Counted from the stretch's first letter, positions 1 through 12,251 are shown. The stretch is 64,000 bases of DNA from Streptomyces tibetensis (GCF_007655005.1 NZ_SZVW01000003.1:372001-436000); one strand, 5' to 3'. A program made the numbers and translations. Notes: generated from the letters alone by a model not told the origin.

Positions 1-1
1 C

Positions 2-2143
<2,142 letters not shown>

Positions 2144-2150
2144 CAGCCCC

Positions 2151-2180
2151 GAGGGGGACACCGGAAACGGTGTCCCCCTC
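2151..2180 (+). terminator. hairpin between carB and pyrD
   Basis: A perfect 13-bp inverted repeat (arms 2151-2163 and 2168-2180) closes on a GAAA tetraloop, seven bases after the carB stop. The following ttcgt is only weakly U-rich. It lies about 25 bases before the pyrD ribosome-binding site, so it may reduce read-through or protect the 3' end of carB mRNA rather than stop transcription fully. Confidence 0.6.
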
Positions 2181-2213
2181 TTCGTGAGGACACCGAGTCC
2201 TCGTGAGGACACC

Positions 2214-3316
<1,103 letters not shown>

Positions 3317-3320
<4 letters not shown>

Positions 3321-4162
3321 GTGGTCTCGAACCCTTCGGCGCCCGTCTGCGCCGGGCCATGGACGAGCGCGGCCCGCTGTGCGTCGGCATCGACCCGCAC
3401 GCCTCCCTGCTCGCCGAGTGGGGCCTGAACGACGACGTGGCGGGCCTGGAGCGGTTCAGCCGCACGGTCGTCGAGGCGGTGGCCGACCGGGTCGCGGTGC
3501 TGAAGCCGCAGAGCGCGTTCTTCGAGCGCTTCGGCTCCCGCGGTGTCGCCGTACTGGAGAAGTGCGTCGCCGAGGCGCGGGCGGCCGGCGCGCTGGTCGT
3601 GATGGACGCCAAGCGCGGCGACATCGGCTCGACCATGGCCGCCTACGCCGAGTCCTTCCTGCGCGAGGACGCGCCGCTGTTCTCCGACGCGCTGACCGTC
3701 TCTCCGTACCTCGGGTACGGCTCGCTCAGCCCGGCCGTCGCGCTGGCCCGCGAGAGCGGCGCCGGACTGTTCGTGCTGGCGCTGACCTCCAACCCGGAGG
3801 GCGGCGAGGTCCAGCACGCCGTCCGCTCCGACGGCCGGAACGTCGGAGCGACGATGCTCGGGCACCTGGCCGCCGAGAACGCGGGGGAGGAGCCCCTGGG
3901 GTCCTTCGGCGCGGTCGTCGGCGCCACCCTCGGTGATCTGTCGACGTACGACCTGGACATCAACGGCCCGCTCCTCGCGCCCGGTATCGGCGCCCAGGGT
4001 GCCGAGCCGGCCGACCTTCCCGGTGTCTTCGGTGCGGCGGTGCGCAACGTCGTGCCGAACGTCAGCCGTGGAGTGCTACGCCACGGTCCCGACGCGGTCG
4101 CTCTGCGTGACGCCGCGGAGCGCTTCGCGGAGGAGATCCGTCACGCCGTGACGTCCTCGTGA
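3317..4162 (+). CDS. pyrF: orotidine 5'-phosphate decarboxylase, type 2
   Basis: A 281-residue TIM-barrel enzyme that decarboxylates OMP to UMP, the last pyrimidine step. The catalytic Asp-Lys-Asp cluster is in VVMDAKRGDIGSTM near residues 94-107, and the substrate loop GIDPHASLL is near residue 24. The length and early GIDPH motif fit the longer type 2 group common in actinobacteria and mycobacteria. The start overlaps the pyrD stop by four bases. It ends the visible pyrimidine cluster. The next 277 bases before mihF carry no gene and are less GC-rich around 4215-4260, as expected for a promoter area. Confidence 0.96.
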
Positions 4163-4439
4163 GGCGGTCCGGACCTTCCGGTGAGACCTCCGATGAGTGG
4201 TTCGGGGCGGCCCTGAGTCTGAATACATCCTCAAATCCGGGGCAGTATGTCCTAAATGTCCGTTCAGATGAAGGCTGACCAGGACTTTTCCGCTGTTCTC
4301 AATGACTCCGGCGGACTTGCCCGCTAGTCTCCGACGAGAGAACGGGCAAGCGTGTGTTGCTCGTGGCTCCCCAGGTGTGGGGCGACTAGGTTCCTCACCG
4401 GTCCGTATCCGACAGTTCGACATCCGAGGTGACGTAGGC

Positions 4440-4763
4440 GTGGCTCTTCCGCCCCTTACCCCTGAACAGCGCGCAGCCGCGCTCGAAAAGGCCGCCGCGG
4501 CTCGCCGGGAGCGGGCCGAGGTCAAGAATCGACTCAAGCACTCCGGCGCCTCCCTTCACGAGGTCATCAAGCAGGGCCAGGAGAACGACGTCATCGGCAA
4601 GATGAAGGTCTCCGCCCTCCTCGAGTCGCTGCCGGGCGTGGGCAAGGTCCGCGCCAAGCAGATCATGGAGCGACTCGGCATCTCCGAGAGCCGCCGTGTG
4701 CGTGGCCTCGGTTCCAACCAGATCGCCTCCTTGGAGCGCGAGTTCGGCAGCACCGGCTCCTGA
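4440..4763 (+). CDS. mihF: actinobacterial integration host factor (sIHF)
   Basis: A 107-residue basic nucleoid-associated protein, unrelated in sequence to E. coli IHF. The start is the GTG giving [20 protein letters not shown], preceded by GAGGTGA at 4426-4432; this gives the 107-residue length I recall for Streptomyces sIHF. A long N-terminal helix rich in Ala, Arg and Lys is followed by a helix-turn-helix/H2TH-like DNA-binding part, [20 protein letters not shown]. It binds DNA non-specifically, affects topoisomerase activity, nucleoid compaction and sporulation septation (family knowledge). The position next to gmk and rpoZ is conserved in actinobacteria. Earlier in-frame starts upstream have no ribosome-binding site. 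Confidence 0.95.
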   Translation: MALPPLTPEQRAAALEKAAAARRERAEVKNRLKHSGASLHEVIKQGQENDVIGKMKVSALLESLPGVGKVRAKQIMERLGISESRRVRGLGSNQIASLEREFGSTGS

Positions 4764-4809
4764 ATCGGGCAGTCCGGGGAAGCGAGTCCCGGGCACTCCG
4801 CGATTGCTG

Positions 4810-4822
4810 GATAATCGCTGCA
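4810..4822 (+). promoter_or_regulatory. possible leaderless promoter of gmk
   Basis: GATAAT at 4810-4815 is a good -10 hexamer, and the A of the gmk ATG is seven bases after it. No purine-rich ribosome-binding site lies between, so transcription could begin at or next to the start codon. No convincing -35 was found. Confidence 0.4.
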
Positions 4823-5415
4823 TGGCTGCAACACCCCGGGGGACGTCCCCCGTACCCCCGGACGTACGTCCGCGGCTGACCGTGCTCTCCGGCCCCTCAG
4901 GGGTCGGCAAGAGCACGGTCGTCGCCCATATGCGCAAGGAACACCCCGAGGTCTGGCTCTCCGTGTCGGCCACGACCCGCAAGCCCCGCCCCGGCGAGCA
5001 GCACGGAGTCCACTACTTCTTCGTCTCCGACGACGAGATGGACAAGCTCATCGCCAACGGGGAACTGCTGGAGTGGGCCGAGTTCGCCGGCAACCGCTAC
5101 GGCACGCCGCGTGCGGCCGTGCAGGAGCGCCTGGAGAACGGCGAGCCCGTACTCCTGGAGATCGACCTGCAGGGCGCCCGCCTGGTCCGCGAGTCGATGC
5201 CCGAGGCCCAGCTGGTGTTCCTGGCTCCGCCCTCCTGGGAGGAGCTCGTGCGCAGACTCACCGGGCGGGGCACCGAACCGCCCGAGGTGATCGAGCGCCG
5301 GCTCGATGCGGCGAAGATCGAACTCGCGGCCGAGCCGGAGTTCGACACCACCCTGGTCAACACCTCCGTCGAGGACGTGGCACGCGAGCTGCTAGCCTTG
5401 ATGGACGTCGTGTGA
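4822..5415 (+). CDS. gmk: guanylate kinase
   Basis: A 197-residue P-loop kinase converting GMP to GDP with ATP. The Walker A loop GPSGVGKST lies near residues 24-32. [23 protein letters not shown] follows with the GMP-binding Ser, Arg and Tyr, and [10 protein letters not shown] contains the conserved acidic segment. The ATG at 4822 gives a normal length with a short proline-rich N-terminal extension; longer in-frame starts run back into mihF. There is no clear ribosome-binding site, but a -10 sequence sits seven bases upstream, suggesting a leaderless mRNA. It is 68 bases before rpoZ, so the two may be co-transcribed. Confidence 0.95.
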   Translation: MAATPRGTSPVPPDVRPRLTVLSGPSGVGKSTVVAHMRKEHPEVWLSVSATTRKPRPGEQHGVHYFFVSDDEMDKLIANGELLEWAEFAGNRYGTPRAAVQERLENGEPVLLEIDLQGARLVRESMPEAQLVFLAPPSWEELVRRLTGRGTEPPEVIERRLDAAKIELAAEPEFDTTLVNTSVEDVARELLALMDVV

Positions 5416-5483
5416 CCATCGCTGACCGTTCCGGCCGGCCGATCACCCCGACAGAATCTTTCCCATCCATCGGAAGGTAGAGC

Positions 5484-5756
5484 GTGTCCTCTTCCATCTC
5501 CGCGCCCGAGGGCATCATCAACCCGCCGATCGACGAGCTCCTCGAGGCCACCGACTCGAAGTACAGCCTGGTGATCTACGCGGCCAAGCGTGCCCGCCAG
5601 ATCAACGCGTACTACTCGCAGCTCGGCGAGGGTCTCCTCGAGTACGTCGGTCCTCTCGTCGACACCCACGTCCACGAGAAGCCGCTCTCGATCGCCCTCC
5701 GCGAGATCAACGCGGGGCTCCTGACGTCCGAGGCGGTCGAGGGCCCGGCGCAGTAA
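5484..5756 (+). CDS. rpoZ: RNA polymerase omega subunit
   Basis: A 90-residue omega subunit that helps assemble RNA polymerase by clamping beta-prime. The conserved core is [20 protein letters not shown] followed by [16 protein letters not shown] and a C-terminal [13 protein letters not shown]. The start is GTG at 5484 with GGAAGG nearby at 5472-5477. It follows gmk, the usual order in bacteria, and is closed by a strong hairpin 28 bases after the stop. Confidence 0.96.
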   Translation: MSSSISAPEGIINPPIDELLEATDSKYSLVIYAAKRARQINAYYSQLGEGLLEYVGPLVDTHVHEKPLSIALREINAGLLTSEAVEGPAQ

Positions 5757-5784
5757 TGAGATTTACAGCTTGACGCTGACTTAT

Positions 5785-5819
5785 CCACAGGCCCGGCAGG
5801 CCGACTGCCGGGCCTGTGG
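5785..5819 (+). terminator. terminator of rpoZ
   Basis: A perfect 15-bp stem (5785-5799 with 5805-5819) with a five-base loop lies between rpoZ and coaBC. It lacks a U-tract, the common GC-rich form in Streptomyces. Confidence 0.75.
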
Positions 5820-5869
5820 TGTGTCATGGAGTCGTACGGTGTGCCGGTTGCCGAGGTGCGGGGAGAGAC

Positions 5870-7072
5870 GTGGACAAGCCGAAGGTCGTTCTGGGTGTCA
5901 GCGGGGGCATCGCCGCGTACAAGGCCTGTGAGCTGCTGCGGCGGCTGACGGAGTCGGGCCACGACGTGCGCGTGGTGCCCACGGCCTCCGCGCTGCACTT
6001 CGTCGGCGCCGCCACCTGGTCCGCGCTGTCCACAAACCCGGTCTCCACCGAGGTGTGGGACGACGTGCACGAGGTCCCGCACGTCCGCATCGGGCAGCAC
6101 GCCGACCTGGTCGTCGTCGCCCCCGCCACCGCCGACATGCTCGCCAAGGCGGCCCACGGCCTCGCCGACGACCTCCTCACCAACACGCTGCTCACCGCCC
6201 GATGTCCGGTGGTCTTCGCGCCCGCCATGCACACGGAGATGTGGGAGCACCCGGCCACCCAGGAGAACGTGGCGACGCTGCGCCGCCGCGGCGCCCTCGT
6301 CATCGAGCCGGCCGTGGGCCGCCTCACCGGCGTCGACACCGGCAAGGGCCGGCTTCCCGACCCGGGCGAGATCTTCGAGGTCTGCCGCCGCGTGCTGGCC
6401 CGGGGCGTCACCGAGCCCGACCTCGTGGGCCGGCACGTCGTCGTCAGCGCCGGCGGCACCCGCGAGCCCCTGGACCCCGTCCGCTTCCTCGGCAACCGCT
6501 CCTCCGGCAAGCAGGGCTACGCCCTCGCCCGTACCGCCGCCGCCCGCGGCGCCCGCGTCACACTGATCGCGGCCAACAGCACCCTGCCCGCCCCGGCCGG
6601 CGTCGACGTCGTCCCGGTCGGCACCGCCGTGCAGCTGCGCGAGGCGGTGCTGCGCGCCGCCCCGGAGGCCGACGCCGTGGTGATGGCGGCCGCGGTGGCG
6701 GACTTCCGTCCGGCGGCCTACGCGGCGGGGAAGATCAAGAAGAAGGACGGCCAGGAGCCGGAGCCGATCAGCCTGGTGCGGAATCCGGACATCCTCGCGG
6801 AGATCTCCGGGGACCGGGCCCGCGCCGGACAGGTGATCGTCGGCTTCGCCGCGGAGACGGACGACGTCCTCGCCAACGGCCGTGCCAAGCTCAAGCGCAA
6901 GGGCTGCGATCTGCTCGTCGTGAACGAGGTGGGGGAGCGCAAGACCTTCGGTTCCGAGGAGAACGAGGCGGTCGTGCTGGGCGCCGACGGCAGCGAGACC
7001 GCCGTGGCGCACGGCCCCAAGGAAGCCCTGGCCGACACGGTGTGGGACCTGGTGGCCGAGCGCCTGCGCTGA
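5870..7072 (+). CDS. coaBC: bifunctional phosphopantothenoylcysteine decarboxylase/synthetase
   Basis: A 400-residue bifunctional coenzyme A enzyme. The C-terminal CoaB half joins 4'-phosphopantothenate to cysteine using CTP; the N-terminal FMN-dependent CoaC half decarboxylates the product. CoaC signs are GVSGGIAAYKACELLRRL at the N-terminus, LHFVGAATW near residue 43 and PAMHTEMW near 118. The substrate flap reads RLTGVDTGKGRL: the position of the E. coli catalytic cysteine (ACGD) appears to be glycine. The CoaB half starts near residue 187 with VVVSAGGTREPLDPVRFL. GTG at 5870 is chosen because it gives the usual N-terminus; GGGAGAG is just upstream, with short spacing. Confidence 0.94.
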   Translation: MDKPKVVLGVSGGIAAYKACELLRRLTESGHDVRVVPTASALHFVGAATWSALSTNPVSTEVWDDVHEVPHVRIGQHADLVVVAPATADMLAKAAHGLADDLLTNTLLTARCPVVFAPAMHTEMWEHPATQENVATLRRRGALVIEPAVGRLTGVDTGKGRLPDPGEIFEVCRRVLARGVTEPDLVGRHVVVSAGGTREPLDPVRFLGNRSSGKQGYALARTAAARGARVTLIAANSTLPAPAGVDVVPVGTAVQLREAVLRAAPEADAVVMAAAVADFRPAAYAAGKIKKKDGQEPEPISLVRNPDILAEISGDRARAGQVIVGFAAETDDVLANGRAKLKRKGCDLLVVNEVGERKTFGSEENEAVVLGADGSETAVAHGPKEALADTVWDLVAERLR

Positions 7073-7309
7073 TGTCTCGGACGCCGTGCACGCCATCGAA
7101 AGCCGGTCGATCGGGGCGTGGCGCCTCTGGCCAACGTCGCTCGCCATTGGGCAGAATGCCCGTGCCGCAGGTCACAGCACTCCCGAGTGGCGAGACAGGG
7201 GGACCGTGGCCGAAGCGTGACCCGTAAACTGTTCCACGGACGGCGCCGGGTGCAGCCCCCGCCGTCCGCCAATGATCAGCCAGCAGCCGCTGCAACCTCA
7301 GGGAGCGTT

Positions 7310-8518
7310 GTGTCCCGTCGCCTTTTCACCTCGGAGTCCGTGACCGAGGGTCACCCCGACAAGATCGCTGACCAGATCAGCGACACCATTCTCGACGCGC
7401 TCCTGCGCGAGGACCCGTCCTCCCGGGTCGCCGTCGAGACCCTGATCACGACCGGCCTGGTGCACGTGGCCGGCGAGGTCACGACCAAGACGTACGCGGA
7501 CATCGCGACGCTGGTCCGGAACAAGATCCTCGAGATCGGCTACGACTCCAGCAAGAAGGGCTTCGACGGCGCCTCCTGCGGCGTCTCGGTGTCGATCGGC
7601 GCGCAGTCCCCGGACATCGCCCAGGGTGTGGACACGGCGTACGAGTCCCGTGTCGAGGGCGACGAGGACGAGCTCGACAAGCAGGGTGCGGGCGACCAGG
7701 GCCTGATGTTCGGCTACGCGACGGACGAGACGCCGACGCTGATGCCGCTGCCGATCTTCCTGGCCCACCGTCTGTCGAAGCGCCTGTCCGACGTGCGCAA
7801 GAACGGCACCATCCCCTACCTGCGCCCGGACGGCAAGACGCAGGTCACCATCGAGTACGACGGCGACAAGGCGGTCCGTCTGGACACCGTCGTCGTCTCC
7901 TCGCAGCACGCCTCCGACATCGACCTGGACTCGCTGCTGGCTCCGGACATCAAGGAGTTCGTGGTCGAGCCGGAGCTGAAGGCGCTGCTGGACGAGGGCA
8001 TCAAGCTCGACACGGAGAACTACCGCCTCCTGGTCAACCCCACCGGCCGCTTCGAGATCGGCGGCCCGATGGGTGACGCGGGCCTGACCGGCCGCAAGAT
8101 CATCATCGACACCTACGGCGGCATGGCCCGTCACGGCGGTGGCGCGTTCTCCGGCAAGGACCCGTCCAAGGTCGACCGCTCCGCCGCATACGCGATGCGC
8201 TGGGTCGCGAAGAACGTGGTCGCCGCGGGTCTGGCCACCCGGTGCGAGGTCCAGGTCGCGTACGCGATCGGCAAGGCCGAGCCGGTGGGTCTGTTCGTCG
8301 AGACCTTCGGCACCGCCAAGATCGACACGGAGAAGATCGAGAAGGCGATCGACGAGGTCTTCGACCTCCGTCCGGCCGCCATCATCCGCGACCTCGACCT
8401 GCTCCGCCCGATCTACTCCCAGACCGCGGCGTACGGCCACTTCGGCCGCGAGCTTCCCGACTTCACGTGGGAGCGCACGGACCGCGTGGACGCGCTGCGC
8501 AAGGCCGCGGGGCTGTAG
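7310..8518 (+). CDS. metK: S-adenosylmethionine synthetase
   Basis: A 402-residue enzyme making S-adenosylmethionine from methionine and [22 protein letters not shown] carries the ATP and magnesium residues at the N-terminus; [15 protein letters not shown] near residue 126 and [18 protein letters not shown] near 279 are the two family signatures. The GTG at 7310 follows GGGAG at 7301-7305 and starts with the expected [11 protein letters not shown]; earlier in-frame starts add unrelated residues. About 237 bases separate it from coaBC, a leader in which I recognise no riboswitch. A strong hairpin follows the stop. Confidence 0.97.
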   Translation: MSRRLFTSESVTEGHPDKIADQISDTILDALLREDPSSRVAVETLITTGLVHVAGEVTTKTYADIATLVRNKILEIGYDSSKKGFDGASCGVSVSIGAQSPDIAQGVDTAYESRVEGDEDELDKQGAGDQGLMFGYATDETPTLMPLPIFLAHRLSKRLSDVRKNGTIPYLRPDGKTQVTIEYDGDKAVRLDTVVVSSQHASDIDLDSLLAPDIKEFVVEPELKALLDEGIKLDTENYRLLVNPTGRFEIGGPMGDAGLTGRKIIIDTYGGMARHGGGAFSGKDPSKVDRSAAYAMRWVAKNVVAAGLATRCEVQVAYAIGKAEPVGLFVETFGTAKIDTEKIEKAIDEVFDLRPAAIIRDLDLLRPIYSQTAAYGHFGRELPDFTWERTDRVDALRKAAGL

Positions 8519-8539
8519 GTCCCGATCCCACGGCGTCGT

Positions 8540-8577
8540 GACGAGGCCCGGCCCCCTTCGGGGAGCCGGGCCTCGTC
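8540..8577 (+). terminator. terminator of metK
   Basis: A 17-bp stem (8540-8556 with 8561-8577) with one C-A mismatch closes on a c(UUCG)g tetraloop, 21 bases after metK. This is a very stable hairpin with no U-tract. Confidence 0.75.
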
Positions 8578-8668
8578 ATGCAGCCGGGGGCCCGTTTCCA
8601 CCGCACCCGCCGTCTCCCCCCTGAGCGGGCAAAACGGTTCGCGGGCAGCGGCGGGCGGTCCCTACGCT

Positions 8669-8790
8669 GGAGGCGTGCCGGGGCGCCCGGTGCGAAGGTG
8701 ACGGATGCTTCTGGCTCGGAGGAGCCCCGCGGGTTCGAATCCCGCCGCCGGCCGGGCCGTGCCCGGTGGCGTGGCCGAGTGGTCCAAGGC
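8669..8790 (+). pseudogene. two tRNA-like remnants between metK and priA
   Basis: The 343-base gap between metK and priA holds two tRNA-like blocks. Block 1 (8713-8753) has a 5-bp long-variable-arm stem (ggctc/gagcc, 8713-8726), then a perfect T-arm (gcggg, loop ttcgaat, cccgc, 8729-8745) and a seven-base acceptor-like tail. Upstream, ggaggcg at 8669-8675 resembles the 5' end of a serine tRNA, but no normal anticodon arm exists. Block 2 (8765-8790) has an acceptor-like ggtggcg and a class II D-arm (gcc-gagtggtccaa-ggc) but no T-arm follows. The order is 3' half before 5' half. They look like decayed class II tRNA pieces or old attachment-site scars, not a working tRNA. Confidence 0.45.
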
Positions 8791-8861
8791 GAGTGAACGC
8801 CGTCGCCGCCGGGGAACTCGGGCGCTGCCGGTTGTCAGTGGTGTTTGGTAAGAATGCAGGC

Positions 8862-11027
8862 GTGAGCAGCGAGAACGAACAGTCGGGCGGGGGCGCGGAG
8901 GGTGCGCCGCCCGAGCAGCTCGCGCTCATCCGGGACAGTGTGCGCAAGGCGAACACGCCCCGGGCCAAGCCGCGGACCTGGCGGGGGGCCGCGCTCGCCA
9001 AGGAGCTGCCCGTCGCGCGTGTCCTCGTCGACAAGGGCGTGCTTCATCTCGACCGGTACTTCGACTATGCCGTGCCCGAGGAGCTGGACGCGGACGCCCA
9101 GCCGGGCGTGCGCGTGCGGGTCCGGTTCGGGGCCGGGCGGCATCGCGTGCGCGAAGGGCGGCGCGAGGGCGGTGGACTGATCGACGGGTTCCTCGTCGAG
9201 CGGCTGGCCGAGTCCGACTACTCCGGGCCGCTGGCCGCCCTCGCCCAGGTCGTGTCGCCCGAGCGGGTGCTGAGCGAGGAACTGCTGGGGCTTGCCCGGG
9301 CGGTCGCCGACCGGTACGCGGGCAGCCTCGCCGACGTCCTGCAACTCGCCGTCCCGCCGCGCAACGCACGGGCCGAGCAGCGGCCCTCACCCGACCCGCT
9401 GCCACCGCCCCCGGCGCCCGGGGCGGGAAGCTGGCAGCGGTACGAGCAGGGGGCGGCCTTCCTGGAGTCCCTGGTGTCCGGCGGAGCACCCCGGGCCGTG
9501 TGGAACGCGCTGCCCGGGCCGCAGTGGAGCGAGGAGCTGGCTCGGGCCGTCGCCGCGACGCTGGCCTCCGGGCGAGGGGCGCTCGCCGTCCTGCCCGACG
9601 GACGGGCGGTCGCACGGGTCGACGCCGCCCTGACCTCCCTGTTGGGGAAGGGACGGCACGCGGTGCTCACCGCCGACGCCGGCCCCGAGAAGCGCTACGC
9701 GCAGTGGCTCGCGGTGCGGCGCGGTTCCGTACGGGCCGTGATCGGGACCCGGGCCGCCATGTTCGCGCCCGTCCAGGACCTCGGCCTGGTCGCCCTCTGG
9801 GACGACGGCGACGACAGCCACAGCGAGCAGCACGCCCCGCAGCCCCACGCCCGCGAGGTGCTCCTGCTGCGGGCCGCCCAGGACAAGTGCGGCTTCCTGC
9901 TGGGGAGCTGGGGCTGCACGGTGGAGGCCGCGCAGCTCGTCGAGAGCGGCTGGGCGCGGCCGCTCGTCGCCGGCCGGGACCAGGTTCGGGGGGCCGCCCC
10001 GCTCGTCCGGACGGTCGGGGACCAGGATCTCGCCCGGGACGAGGCCGCCCGGGCCGCCCGGCTGCCGACCCTGGCCTGGCAGGCCGTCAGGGACGGCCTG
10101 CGGCAGGGCCCGGTGCTGGTGCAGGTGCCCCGCAGGGGGTACGTCCCACGCATGGCGTGTGCCCAGTGCCGTGCTCCGGCGCGGTGCCGGCACTGCTCCG
10201 GGCCGCTGGAGGCGCCGGACGGCGGCGCCCTGAACTGCGGGTGGTGCGGGCGCGAGGAGAACGGCTGGCACTGCCCCGACTGTGGTTCCTTCCGCCTGCG
10301 CGCCTCGGTCGTCGGGGCCCGGCGGACCGCCGAGGAACTGGGCCGGGCCTTCCCCGCCGTACCGGTACGCACCTCGGGGCGGGAACACGTGCTCGACACG
10401 GTGCCGGGGGCGCCCGCGCTGGTCGTGAGCACGCCCGGGGCCGAGCCCGTCGCCGACGGCGGGTACGCGGCGGCGCTGCTGCTCGACGGGTGGGCCATGC
10501 TCGGGCGGCCCGATCTGCGGGCCGGGGAGGACGCCTTGCGGCGGTGGATCGCGGCCGCGTCCCTCGTCCGGCCGCAGCCGGCGGGGGGCACGGTCGTGGT
10601 CGTGGCCGAGCCGACGCTGCGGCCCGTGCAGGCGCTCGTCCGCTGGGATCCCGTGGGTCACGCGGTGCGGGAACTCGCCGAGCGGGCCGAGCTGGGGTTC
10701 CCGCCGGTGTCGCGGATGGCGGCCGTGTCGGGCCCGCCGGATGCGGTGGCCGAATTCCTCCGTGCGGCCGAACTGCCGACCGAGGCGGAGGTGCTGGGGC
10801 CGGTGCCGTTGCCCGCCCCCGCGCCCGGGCGACCTCGCCGGGCGGGGGCGCCGCCGCCCGGCGAGCACTGGGAGCGGGCGCTGCTGCGGGTGCCGCCGGG
10901 CAGGGGCGCCGCACTGGCCGCCGCACTCAAGGTCGCGCAGGCCGCGCGGATGGCCCGGGGGAGCGGCGGTGGGGCGGGAACCGGTGCCGGGGTCTGGGTG
11001 CGGATCGATCCGGCCGACATCGGGTGA
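8862..11027 (+). CDS. priA: actinobacterial PriA (probable primosomal protein N')
   Basis: A 721-residue PriA homologue. In other bacteria PriA is a DEXH helicase that restarts stalled replication forks. Here the N-terminal 3'-DNA-binding region (LVDKGVLHLDRYFDYAVPEE) and the zinc-binding region (CAQCRAPARCRHCSG, then CGWCGREENGWHCPDCGS) are kept. The Walker A lysine motif is absent (ALAVLPDGRAVARVD), and the DEXH box reads LWDDGDDSHSEQHA. Loss of helicase motifs is usual for actinobacterial PriA and implies a structural fork-binding role. The GTG at 8862 is chosen because it precedes the first conserved stretch; a weak GCAGG lies close upstream. Earlier starts would run into tRNA-like sequence. 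Confidence 0.9.
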   Translation: MSSENEQSGGGAEGAPPEQLALIRDSVRKANTPRAKPRTWRGAALAKELPVARVLVDKGVLHLDRYFDYAVPEELDADAQPGVRVRVRFGAGRHRVREGRREGGGLIDGFLVERLAESDYSGPLAALAQVVSPERVLSEELLGLARAVADRYAGSLADVLQLAVPPRNARAEQRPSPDPLPPPPAPGAGSWQRYEQGAAFLESLVSGGAPRAVWNALPGPQWSEELARAVAATLASGRGALAVLPDGRAVARVDAALTSLLGKGRHAVLTADAGPEKRYAQWLAVRRGSVRAVIGTRAAMFAPVQDLGLVALWDDGDDSHSEQHAPQPHAREVLLLRAAQDKCGFLLGSWGCTVEAAQLVESGWARPLVAGRDQVRGAAPLVRTVGDQDLARDEAARAARLPTLAWQAVRDGLRQGPVLVQVPRRGYVPRMACAQCRAPARCRHCSGPLEAPDGGALNCGWCGREENGWHCPDCGSFRLRASVVGARRTAEELGRAFPAVPVRTSGREHVLDTVPGAPALVVSTPGAEPVADGGYAAALLLDGWAMLGRPDLRAGEDALRRWIAAASLVRPQPAGGTVVVVAEPTLRPVQALVRWDPVGHAVRELAERAELGFPPVSRMAAVSGPPDAVAEFLRAAELPTEAEVLGPVPLPAPAPGRPRRAGAPPPGEHWERALLRVPPGRGAALAAALKVAQAARMARGSGGGAGTGAGVWVRIDPADIG

Positions 11028-11307
11028 GCGTCGCTCGGACCGGAACCAGGAATTGCTGCGGACGACGGAGTGCCGGCGCCGCTGACGCCGGGTCACGAGC
11101 GCCGGACGTACTTGGCGAGGGCCATGCCGAGCCCGGCGAGCGCGATCGGCCTCGCCGGAAGCTGCTGCCGGGTTTCCGGGACGCCCACGTCCATCCGATG
11201 GGCGCGGGGCGGTGCGGGTGGCGGCGGGAGTCGTCGGCGGGTCCGGCCGGATACGCGGCCGCCCTCCCGGAAGGGGTCCGAGAGGGCAGGGTCGGGGGTG
11301 CGGTGCG
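11028..11307. other. gap between priA and a convergent HTH gene
   Basis: This gap has no clear gene. A 33-codon minus-strand reading frame (11093-11194, ending GLGMALAKYVRRS) has GC-rich third positions, so a small gene cannot be excluded. I saw no strong terminator. Confidence 0.3.
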
Positions 11308-11853
11308 TCAGCCGTTGCGGGGGCCCGGGAAGGCCGTCGGCCTGGCCTCGTCGCGGAGAGCGGGGCTGCCCGCCGTGGGCTGTGTGGGCATGGAACGGGC
11401 CGCGGGGACCGTCGGAACCGGAGGCAGGCCGGTCGTCACACCGACCGAGCGGCCGCCCGTCGGCTCCGGCGTGCGCTCGGGCTCGGGCGCGGCCGACTGG
11501 GCCGTGGCGCGGCGGGCGCCGTAGCGGCGGTGGACCGCCTGCTTGGTGACTCCGAGCGCGGAGCCCACCGCGTCCCACGAGAAGCCGAGTGAGCGGTCGA
11601 AGTCCACGGCCGCCGTCACCAGGGTCTCGACACTGTCCCGCAGCTCCTGGGCGAGACGTACGGTCGGGGCGGGAGCGCGTCCGTAGACGACGAAGCCCGT
11701 GGAAGGGCCGGAGCGGCGCGGGCGGTAGACGTTGCCCAACTGGGCGGTCAGGGTGCGCAGTGCGTCCACCTGCCGGCGGACCCGCTCGATGTCCCGCACC
11801 AGCAAGTGCAGGCTGGCCCGAGCCTGGGCGTCGTGGGTTGCGTGGTCGGCCAT
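11308..11853 (-). CDS. small helix-turn-helix protein
   Basis: A 181-residue protein of unknown role. Residues 10-35 form a likely coiled coil ([20 protein letters not shown]), residues 91-112 are a convincing helix-turn-helix ([20 protein letters not shown]), and the last 60 residues are a Pro/Thr/Ala-rich tail of low complexity. The ATG at 11853 has GAGG nine bases upstream; a longer in-frame extension is rich in Pro and Arg and is probably not coding. It is convergent with priA and divergent from fmt. It resembles conserved Streptomyces putative DNA-binding proteins; no target is evident. Confidence 0.7.
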   Translation of the reverse strand: MADHATHDAQARASLHLLVRDIERVRRQVDALRTLTAQLGNVYRPRRSGPSTGFVVYGRAPAPTVRLAQELRDSVETLVTAAVDFDRSLGFSWDAVGSALGVTKQAVHRRYGARRATAQSAAPEPERTPEPTGGRSVGVTTGLPPVPTVPAARSMPTQPTAGSPALRDEARPTAFPGPRNG

Positions 11854-12059
11854 GAACAAGCCTCTCGAACCGGCGTTGAAAGGGAATGGGCCGCGATCGC
11901 GGCCCGTTGTGGTCAACTCTGTCTTGACCAACGCGGATTCGCTCCGCGGGTCACGGTGTGGGGGCGTGGGAGTACATGCGTGCGCCTGTCTGGGCGGGGT
12001 GTGCGCCTCGGCCTTCGGCCCTTGGCCTTTGGTCTCCCACCCGCGCACCGCCCGTAGCT

Positions 12060-12177
12060 CGGCCGAGAGGCCGAGCTCTCGCGTGGGGCCGGGCCGTCGT
12101 CGGCGGCGTTCCGTGGCTGTCGGCCGAGAGGCCGAGCCCTCATGTGGGGGGCAGGCCGTCGTCGGCGGCGTTCCGTT
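12060..12177. repeat. two direct copies of a ~55-bp repeat upstream of fmt
   Basis: The 398-base gap between the HTH gene and fmt holds two near-identical units starting at 12060 and 12121 (period 61). Both begin cggccgagaggccgag and end in ggccgtcgtcggcggcg followed by ttccgt, with several substitutions and one indel between. No gene is seen in this gap. The copies lie in the likely fmt promoter region. Confidence 0.75.
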
Positions 12178-12251
12178 TCTGCCTCCGGTTCCGGCTCATA
12201 GACTTGGGCGTTGCCCGTCATCGTCCCCGCCCGAGAGGCCCCCACCACCCC

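Noticed and set aside
7073..7309. SAM riboswitch upstream of metK
   Set aside because: No SAM-I, SAM-II or SAM-IV core motif is visible in the 237-base leader.
8669..8790. A functional permuted or ordinary tRNA gene
   Set aside because: No seven-base anticodon loop with a paired stem can be built from either block or from joining them, so only remnants are claimed.
11093..11194. 33-codon minus-strand gene downstream of the HTH gene
   Set aside because: Third-position GC is good, but the frame is too short and lacks a ribosome-binding site; it is noted only within the gap entry.
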